DNA of 10,606 bases from Clostridium sp. UBA6758 (GTDB lineage Bacteria > Bacillota > Clostridia > Clostridiales > Clostridiaceae): contig DKGY01000112.1 in NCBI GenBank assembly GCA_002453475.1, positions 15,041 to 25,646 on the forward strand. The letters run 5' to 3'. Each line of letters starts with the position of its first letter. Position 1 is the stretch's first letter. The notes under the pieces are model-generated. The model did not search any database, was not told the DNA's origin, and was given only the letters and a program-made list of their open reading frames with translations. The position numbers and the translations under genes are program-made. This document shows positions 5,861 to 10,606 of the stretch, in pieces.

Positions 5861-6775
5861 TTATTTTTTATTCATAGCACTATATATAGTTTCTACATTA
5901 TATTTTAATACATCAGAAAACGATTTTCCGTCCTCATTGCTGTGTAAAGTATATATTTGTTTAGTCTCTGCTCCTACTTCATTAGCTAAAGTATCTGAAA
6001 GTTGAGTACTAATTAGTTCTTCAATAAAAATAGTTTTAATATTATTTTCTTTACAATACTCCATAAGATTTCGTAATTCCTTTGGCGATGGCTCTCCTTC
6101 TGCAAAAACCCCTTCTATGCTCTTTTGAGCAAGTCCAAAATCTCTGCATAAATATCCAAAAGTTGCATGACCTGTAACAAAATTTTTATTATCTAACTCT
6201 TTGAACTTTGGACTATACTCCTCTATTATCCTATCTATTTTTTCATTAAATTTCTTAAAATTTTCTTCATAATACTCTTTATTTTTTGCATCCTTTTCTA
6301 CCAAAGCATTTTTAATATTTTCACCTTGAATCTTTGCTTCATTTAATCCAAGCCAAGTATGAGGATCTTTTCCTAAGTGATTATGCTCTTCATCTTCTTC
6401 ATCAGCATTAATAAGATCCACACCTTTACTAGCCTCTACAATTATTAATTCTTTTTCACTTATAGCTGCTTTTACATCCTCAATCCATTCTTCCATCCCA
6501 GCTCCATTATAAATGAATATATCAGCCTCTTCTATTGCCTTCATGTCCTTAGCTTTAATATCAAAGTCATGTGGTTCGCTACCTTCTGGTATAACATTTT
6601 CTATATTAACCTTATCTCCCCCTATTTCCTCAGTTAAAGCCTTCATACCATAAAAGGAAGTAACAACCTTTATCCTGTCATCATTTTGCACATTATCCTT
6701 TGACTCTCTATTAGAACACGCTGTTAACATAACAACTATCAAAGTTAACGCCCCTAAAACTTTTAATTTCTTCAT
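5861..6775 (-). CDS. znuA: Zinc ABC transporter substrate-binding lipoprotein (ZnuA/AdcA type)
   Basis: A membrane-anchored extracellular metal-binding protein of 304 residues that captures Zn2+ for the ZnuB permease. A lipoprotein signal peptide is clear: KK, a hydrophobic core and the lipobox LTAC, with lipidated C20. Cluster A-1 metal ligands are H69 (EPHDF), H139 (DPHTW) and H203 (TGHATFGY); the fourth ligand is probably an acidic residue or His near 278-282. An acidic, histidine-containing loop (DEEDEEHNH, 125-133) just before the second ligand is typical of zinc- rather than manganese-specific members. The start has AAGGAG eight bases upstream. It is transcribed away from znuC-znuB, separated by a shared regulatory region. 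Zn2+ is the likely substrate; Mn2+ is less likely. Confidence 0.92.
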   Translation of the reverse strand: MKKLKVLGALTLIVVMLTACSNRESKDNVQNDDRIKVVTSFYGMKALTEEIGGDKVNIENVIPEGSEPHDFDIKAKDMKAIEEADIFIYNGAGMEEWIEDVKAAISEKELIIVEASKGVDLINADEEDEEHNHLGKDPHTWLGLNEAKIQGENIKNALVEKDAKNKEYYEENFKKFNEKIDRIIEEYSPKFKELDNKNFVTGHATFGYLCRDFGLAQKSIEGVFAEGEPSPKELRNLMEYCKENNIKTIFIEELISTQLSDTLANEVGAETKQIYTLHSNEDGKSFSDVLKYNVETIYSAMNKK

Positions 6776-6793
6776 AATTTTCTCTCCTTCAAT

Positions 6794-6808
6794 TGAAAGT
6801 GATTTTCA
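6794..6808 (-). promoter_or_regulatory. Fur/Zur-like 7-1-7 operator in the znuA leader
   Basis: TGAAAGT-G-ATTTTCA is a 7-1-7 inverted repeat with six of seven arm pairs, the geometry of Fur-superfamily boxes (Fur, Zur, PerR). It lies between the znuA -10 and ribosome site, at about +5 to +19. Before a zinc-uptake gene, Zur is the most natural ligand, by inference. Confidence 0.5.
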
Positions 6809-6839
6809 TAAGTAGTATAATTATATCATATTTGCTTTT

Positions 6840-6889
6840 ATTATCAACACTGACCTATTACTATTATATATTAGGTCAGTGTTAATAAT
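6840..6889. repeat. 50-bp palindrome between znuA and znuC
   Basis: Arms at 6840-6857 and 6872-6889 match at 17 of 18 positions around a 14-nt AT centre. The core arm AACACTGACCTA/TAGGTCAGTGTT is perfect and notably richer in GC than its surroundings. The left arm contains the znuA -35 box. It lies between divergent genes, so a terminator role is unlikely; an operator, or a transcript hairpin for one unit, is more plausible. Confidence 0.75.
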
Positions 6890-7031
6890 TTGTATATATT
6901 ACATTTTTAATATTGTCCTATTGAAGAAAAAGCATTCAATAAAATATAATTTTATATTAATTTATTGAAACTTAAAGCTATAATATGTAAAATTATGGCT
7001 AAACTTATAATGATAGAAAGGAGCAACGCTA

Positions 7032-7691
7032 ATGATCGAAATTAAAGACCTATGTTTTTCATATAATAATTCCAAACCCTATATTATTGACAATCTATCA
7101 CTAAACATAGATAAAAAAAGCTACGTATCCATAATTGGTGCTAATGGTAGTTGTAAAAGCACCCTAATAAAGCTAATTTTAAATCTACTTACTCCTCAAA
7201 AAGGAACTATTAATTTAACCTCAAAAAAAATTGGATATGTTCCTCAAATAGTTGAAAGTTTTAATAGTTCTTTTCCTATAACTGTTTGGGAGATGCTTAA
7301 TGCCCATAGAAATGTTCTTAAAATTAAAGATAAAGAGTCAATAACTGAAGCACTAAAGAAAGTTGGAATGCTTGAATATAAAAATTCTCTTATTGGGAAT
7401 TTATCTGGAGGTCAAAAACAAAAGATTTTTATTGCAAGAGCTATATTAGCTAATGAAGATATATTAATTCTCGACGAACCTTCCACTGGAGTTGATAGTA
7501 AAAGCATGAAAGAAATTTATGGGCTTATAACCTCTCTAAATAAAAAAAATGGAGTTACCGTTATATCTGTAGAGCATAACTTAGAAACTGCCCTTCAAAA
7601 TTCATCCCATATTCTTACAATGGATAATGGCTTTGGAACTCTATATACATCTGAAGAGTACATAAGGAGGATTTCTAATGTTTCAATATGA
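7032..7691 (+). CDS. znuC: Zinc ABC transporter ATP-binding protein (ZnuC type), variant Walker A
   Basis: Cytoplasmic ATPase of the zinc importer, 219 residues, a single ABC domain of normal length for the family. Landmarks: Walker A GANGSCKST (36-44), Q-loop Gln in YVPQ (Q72), signature LSGGQ (124-128), Walker B ILILDEPS (D148, E149), D-loop GVD (153-155) and H-loop H182 (VEHN). The glycine that normally precedes the P-loop lysine is Cys here (C41, codon TGT at 7152-7154); all other catalytic residues are intact, so the protein is probably functional. The start has AAAGGAG eight bases upstream. Its 3' end overlaps znuB by 14 bases, showing tight coupling. Metal specificity is inferred from the neighbouring znuA. 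Confidence 0.92.
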   Translation: MIEIKDLCFSYNNSKPYIIDNLSLNIDKKSYVSIIGANGSCKSTLIKLILNLLTPQKGTINLTSKKIGYVPQIVESFNSSFPITVWEMLNAHRNVLKIKDKESITEALKKVGMLEYKNSLIGNLSGGQKQKIFIARAILANEDILILDEPSTGVDSKSMKEIYGLITSLNKKNGVTVISVEHNLETALQNSSHILTMDNGFGTLYTSEEYIRRISNVSI

Positions 7692-8478
7692 GTTTATGCA
7701 AAATGCCTTTTTAGCAGCTATATTCATATCCATACTATGCCCTATGGTAGGAGTATTTTTAGTGCTTAAAAGACATTCCATGATGGGTGATACCTTGGCT
7801 CACTCAGCCTTTGCTGGTGTTGCTATAGGTCTAGTAATGGGATTTAACCCTATAATATGTGCATTTATATTTACAACTATATGCGGCTTATCCATAGAAT
7901 ACCTTAGAGATTATTATAAAAAATATGCAGAGCTTATTCTTTCCATAGTTCTAACCTTTAGTGTGGGCGTAGGAATTACCCTTATAAGCACTGGAAAGGC
8001 TAGTGGGAATGTTAATAGCTACTTATTTGGAAGTATACTAACTGTTACTAAATCGGACTTAATTATTATGGTTATTCTTAGCTGTATATCTATTGTAGTT
8101 ATATACTTTTTATATGATAAACTTCTTTATACTACCTTTGATGAAGAAGGAGCTAAGATTTCTGGTATAAATGTAAAGGCAGTAAACTATATATTTTCTT
8201 TACTAGTTGGTGCTACCATATCTGTCTCTATACGTATAATGGGTATTCTTGTAATGTCATCAATGATTGCACTACCTGTAGCTACAGCTCTTCAACTGGA
8301 TAAAGGCTTTAAACCAACTCTACTACTGTCTATTCTTTTTGGGTTTATAGATATAATATTAGGCCTTGTTTTTTCCTACATACTAAATTGTGCTCCTGGA
8401 GGTACTATAGCCTTAACCTCTGTTTTTGTATTAATAGTAATTATTATATTTAAATCCACTTTAAAATCTAGAAATTAA
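7678..8478 (+). CDS. znuB: Zinc ABC transporter permease (ZnuB, ABC-3 family)
   Basis: Integral inner-membrane permease of 266 residues, almost entirely hydrophobic, with about eight or nine helices, the normal length for the ABC-3 family. Family-typical segments are FLVLKRHSMMGDTLAHSAFA (about 27-46, the cytoplasmic loop after helix 1) and VKAVNYIFSLLVGATISVS followed by GILVMSSMIALPVATA (about 189-204). It forms the metal channel driven by ZnuC and fed by ZnuA. The start ATG lies seven bases after AAGGAGG, inside the end of znuC (14-base overlap). It is the last gene of the operon, followed by a strong terminator. Zn2+ is inferred from context; ABC-3 permeases also carry Mn2+ or Fe2+. Confidence 0.92.
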   Translation: MFQYEFMQNAFLAAIFISILCPMVGVFLVLKRHSMMGDTLAHSAFAGVAIGLVMGFNPIICAFIFTTICGLSIEYLRDYYKKYAELILSIVLTFSVGVGITLISTGKASGNVNSYLFGSILTVTKSDLIIMVILSCISIVVIYFLYDKLLYTTFDEEGAKISGINVKAVNYIFSLLVGATISVSIRIMGILVMSSMIALPVATALQLDKGFKPTLLLSILFGFIDIILGLVFSYILNCAPGGTIALTSVFVLIVIIIFKSTLKSRN

Positions 8479-8482
8479 AATA

Positions 8483-8524
8483 TAAATAGCTGTAATCTTA
8501 AAAAATTAAGATTACAGCTATTTA
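8483..8524. terminator. Bidirectional terminator between znuB and add
   Basis: A perfect 19-bp inverted repeat (8483-8501 with 8506-8524) closes on a 4-nt AAAA loop and lies between convergent genes, 4 nt after the znuB stop. Both flanks are T-rich on the exiting strand, so it can serve either gene. Confidence 0.75.
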
Positions 8525-8550
8525 ATATAATAATTATAAAACTAACACAT

Positions 8551-9543
8551 TTATATTAAAGTTTTTAAATATCCCTTAACTTCTTCTGTAGTAAATGCAG
8601 CATCTACAGAATCATTATATATCTTTTTATAATCTTCATAGGTCATATTTACAACCTTACCTATACTTTCACACTCACCAGTTACATTGGTAGCAGAAAC
8701 AGTTCTATTATCAGTATTAAAAGAAACTCTTATGCCATCTTTATAAAATTTAAATAATGGATGTTCTTCATAACTTTTAACAGCCTTTGTCTGCATATTA
8801 CTAGTTGGACACATTTCTAAGGCTACATTATTTTCTTTAACTAAGTCGTAGGCTTCCTTAAGATCTCTTATAGCTACTCCATGACCTATTCTCTCTGCAT
8901 GAAGTAATTTGATTGCATCTACCACATTTACTCCTATGCCCGTTTCCCCTGCATGTATAGTAACTCTATAACCATATTCCCTAGCTATATTTATTACATC
9001 TATAAATTCTTTAGCAAAGCCTTCATTTTCAGCTCCGGCAAGATCTACAGCGACGACACCTTCACCTAAGAATTTCTTTCCAGCTTCCACCACCGTAGCT
9101 GCACTATTTGCACCATTATGTCTTAAGCAAGATAAAATCAAATTAGCTTTTATATTAAAATCTTTTTCACCTTGATTAATTCCAACTAATACACTTTCAA
9201 TAACTTCTTCTAGGGTTAATCCCTTTTCTGTATGTAAAGTTGGTGCATACCTAATTTCTATATACTTTACATTTTCTCCAGCTGCATCTTCTAAAAGTTC
9301 ATAGGTAATCCTTCTTAAACTTTCTTCACTTTGCATCATCTTTACAGGAATGTTAAATCTATCTAAATATTCCACTAGTGATTTACATTCTAATGGAGCT
9401 TCTAATAATTCTCTCAACTGCTCTAAATCATATGTTGGTATTTCTATATTTTCTTTAGTAGCTATATCTAATATAGTTTCAGGTCTAACACTTCCATCTA
9501 AGTGACAATGTAATTCTATTTTCGGCAATACTTTAAAGTCCAT
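8551..9543 (-). CDS. add: Adenosine deaminase
   Basis: Cytosolic zinc enzyme that hydrolyses adenosine and deoxyadenosine to inosine and deoxyinosine in purine salvage; 330 residues, typical of bacterial Add. TIM-barrel active-site motifs are complete: ELHCHLDGS (zinc ligands H12 and H14), VTIHAGETG (ligand H197, catalytic E200), ERIGHGV (H221), EMCPTSNMQT (243-252) and SFNTDNRTVSAT with the zinc-binding D278. The residue after D278 is Asn rather than the Asp of mammalian enzymes, a common bacterial variant as I remember it. The start has AAAGGGG about eight bases upstream. It appears monocistronic, with its own promoter divergent from the TVP38 gene and a terminator shared with znuB. Confidence 0.95.
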   Translation of the reverse strand: MDFKVLPKIELHCHLDGSVRPETILDIATKENIEIPTYDLEQLRELLEAPLECKSLVEYLDRFNIPVKMMQSEESLRRITYELLEDAAGENVKYIEIRYAPTLHTEKGLTLEEVIESVLVGINQGEKDFNIKANLILSCLRHNGANSAATVVEAGKKFLGEGVVAVDLAGAENEGFAKEFIDVINIAREYGYRVTIHAGETGIGVNVVDAIKLLHAERIGHGVAIRDLKEAYDLVKENNVALEMCPTSNMQTKAVKSYEEHPLFKFYKDGIRVSFNTDNRTVSATNVTGECESIGKVVNMTYEDYKKIYNDSVDAAFTTEEVKGYLKTLI

Positions 9544-9764
9544 AACTCATACCCCTTTCTATTTTGTTGTATATTATCATATTATGATTTAAATATCAAC
9601 TAGTTAGTTAAATTATACCAAAATTAAAGTTAACTTACTACATTTTAATAATCATTACCTTTTACTTATAGAAATTTCCTATACTAGTTTCAATATATTG
9701 ACTTACACTTTTAATTTATATACTATATGTTATGGACATATAGTTACTATAAGGAGGCAATACT
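9544..9764. promoter_or_regulatory. Divergent add/TVP38-family intergenic region
   Basis: 221 nt with no gene. Toward add (minus strand), a perfect extended -10, TGGTATAAT (9612-9620), predicts a leader of about 60 nt; TTGATA (9594-9599) with GATAAT 15 nt on is a weaker second choice. Small palindromes AAGTTAACTT (9627-9636) and AACTAGTT (9598-9605) flank the extended -10. Toward the membrane-protein gene (plus strand), TTGACT (9698-9703) is followed by TATACT (9719-9724, 15-nt spacer) or TACTAT (9721-9726, 17-nt spacer). Confidence 0.5.
9722..9744 (+). promoter_or_regulatory. 9-5-9 palindromic operator at the TVP38-family promoter
   Basis: ACTATATGT, five bases, ACATATAGT: perfect 9-bp arms overlapping the -10 and start region of the plus-strand promoter, just before the AAGGAGG ribosome site (9751-9757). 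A second, overlapping inverted repeat, TATAGT-T-ACTATA, occupies 9739-9751. Position and symmetry suit a dimeric repressor site; no regulator gene lies next to it. Confidence 0.5.
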
Positions 9765-10418
9765 GTGAAAAAAAATAAAAAACTTATAATTTCAATGGTA
9801 ACCCTTTTAATACTTGTTATCACCTATTTTGCATTTTTCAGAGGATTAACTCCAGAAATTTTAAGAAATTACATAGGTGGTTTTGGCTACTTAGCACCAT
9901 TTATTTATATATTATGCTTTACCATACTGCCAATTGCTTTTTTCCCTGTACCTATCTTAGCCCTTGCTGCAGGACTTCTATTTGGATTTCTTCCTGGTAC
10001 CCTATATACTTTAATTGGTGCAGTTTTAAATAGTGCCATAATGTTCTTAATGGCTAAAGTACTAGCAAAAGATGCTGTTACTAATTTGCTCCAAAGAAAG
10101 CTTCCTAAAAATTGGAGTAGCTTCTTATTTGATTTAGATGAAAAAAGAGGCTTTGGAATTATATTTATCCTAAGATTAATACCAGCAATGCCGTATAATT
10201 TAATTAATTACGGTGCTGGACTAACATCAATAAAGTTCAGTAGCTATATGTTAGCTACTATCCTTGGAATCCTTCCAGGAACCTTAGTATTTTTGAATAT
10301 CGGAAATCAATCTTTGAATATCCATAACCCAGCATTTATAGTATCAATTATACTTCTAATGTTATTGACGGTTTTCTCTTTAATCCTTGGAAAAAGGATA
10401 GGAAAAACTAATTCTTAA
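9765..10418 (+). CDS. TVP38/TMEM64 (DedA-like, VTT domain) membrane protein
   Basis: Inner-membrane protein of 217 residues with about five or six hydrophobic segments and a Lys-rich start (MKKNKK). The VTT core spans about 60-180: a re-entrant-type segment FPVPILALAAGLLFGFLPG (60-78), then FILRLIPAMPYNLINYGAG (134-152), which carries the family Arg (R137) and prolines (P140, P143), and ILGILPGTLVFLNIG (166-180). Relatives are DedA-like and probably act on or transport lipids, possibly with proton coupling; the substrate of this protein is unknown. The start is GTG, fixed by AAGGAGG seven bases upstream. The gene is monocistronic, with its own promoter under a palindrome and a terminator downstream. 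Confidence 0.88.
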   Translation: MKKNKKLIISMVTLLILVITYFAFFRGLTPEILRNYIGGFGYLAPFIYILCFTILPIAFFPVPILALAAGLLFGFLPGTLYTLIGAVLNSAIMFLMAKVLAKDAVTNLLQRKLPKNWSSFLFDLDEKRGFGIIFILRLIPAMPYNLINYGAGLTSIKFSSYMLATILGILPGTLVFLNIGNQSLNIHNPAFIVSIILLMLLTVFSLILGKRIGKTNS

Positions 10419-10464
10419 AGTAAATCTAATATGAATTTCCCCATAACATTTAACCAAATAATAT

Positions 10465-10507
10465 AAAAAATAAGGATATCAATTAAATAATTGATTCCTT
10501 ATTTTTT
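10465..10507. terminator. Bidirectional terminator after the TVP38-family gene
   Basis: A 19-bp stem with one bulged T (10465-10476 and 10478-10484 with 10489-10507), a 4-nt loop, and A6 and T6 runs at the ends on both strands. It serves the plus-strand gene and probably also the convergent partial gene, whose stop codon begins at the edge of the loop. Confidence 0.75.
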
Positions 10508-10606
10508 ACCTTTATAATTCTATCTGAAAAAATAATCCTTCCATCCTCTAAGGTAGTGATTTCACCTAAGTATTCATCAATACAAGGTATATTTGTTAAT
10601 CTATTT
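10483..10606 (-). CDS. C-terminal 40 residues of an unidentified protein, cut by window edge
   Basis: A minus-strand frame open from the right edge to a TAA at 10483-10485. It would encode NRLTNIPCIDEYLGEITTLE followed by DGRIIFSDRIIKVKNKESII. The residue mix (charged, with a hydrophobic beta-like pattern) and the ending inside a shared terminator support a real gene end, but only 40 residues are visible. I do not recognise the family. No start or ribosome site falls in the window. Confidence 0.55.
   Translation of the reverse strand, partial: NRLTNIPCIDEYLGEITTLEDGRIIFSDRIIKVKNKESII

Larger units (their letters stand above)
6776..7031. promoter_or_regulatory. Divergent znuA/znuC regulatory region
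   Basis: A 256-nt AT-rich region. The znuA promoter on the minus strand is TTGATA (6842-6847), 16 nt, TATAAT (6820-6825). A plausible znuC promoter on the plus strand is TTGAAG (6921-6926), 18 nt, TATAAT (6945-6950); a second TATAAT at 6979-6984 lacks a good -35. Inverted repeats are dense: TTCAATTGAA (6788-6797), a Fur/Zur-like box (6794-6808), a 50-bp palindrome (6840-6889), ATTGAA/TTCAAT (6920-6925 with 6935-6940) and TTCAATAAA/TTTATTGAA (6935-6943 with 6961-6969). No coding frame is evident. Confidence 0.6.

Noticed and set aside
7005..7014. PerR/Fur half-site TTATAATGAT before znuC
   Set aside because: Only one half is good; the second half does not match, and such AT strings are common here.
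3190..9726. Recurring TATACTAT strings in several intergenic regions as a dispersed repeat
   Set aside because: They are short, differ in flanks and are expected of AT-rich promoter-like sequence.

Overview
The window is very AT-rich, with strong GAGG/AGGAGG ribosome sites, TTG and GTG starts, and long AT hairpin terminators. This looks like chromosomal DNA of a low-GC, probably spore-forming Firmicute of the Clostridium type; the species cannot be named from the sequence. It reads as ordinary core or housekeeping chromosome. I see no insertion sequence, phage gene, tRNA, rRNA or CRISPR array, and no gene-free stretch longer than 300 bases.

Layout from left to right: (1) a minus-strand pair, an MntP-type manganese exporter followed 7 nt later by a PepD-type dipeptidase whose C-terminus runs off the left edge; (2) a divergent CorA-type magnesium channel, whose predicted -35 box overlaps that of mntP on the other strand; (3) a two-repeat DUF4397 protein preceded by a good match to a sigma-E sporulation promoter; (4) a convergent minus-strand operon of a DegV/FakB-type fatty-acid-binding protein and a PadR repressor, whose promoter is covered by repeated TATCA-N4-TGATA elements; (5) a small five-cysteine protein; (6) a zinc ABC transporter split into divergent units, znuA (minus) and znuC-znuB (plus), separated by 256 nt holding a Fur/Zur-like box and a 50-bp palindrome; (7) adenosine deaminase (minus); (8) a divergent TVP38/TMEM64 membrane protein with a 9-5-9 palindrome over its promoter; (9) the C-terminal end of an unidentified minus-strand gene at the right edge.

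The common thread is divalent metal handling: Mn export, Mg import and Zn import lie within 7 kb, with intergenic regions rich in inverted repeats. Peptide and nucleoside salvage (pepD, add) and membrane-lipid functions (DegV, TVP38) fill the rest. I did not find a clearly novel multi-gene system. The best leads are regulatory: the shared -35 of mntP/corA, the repeated operator before degV-padR, the large palindrome between znuA and znuC, and the candidate sigma-E promoter of the DUF4397 gene. A Gly-to-Cys substitution in the ZnuC Walker A loop also deserves a check.
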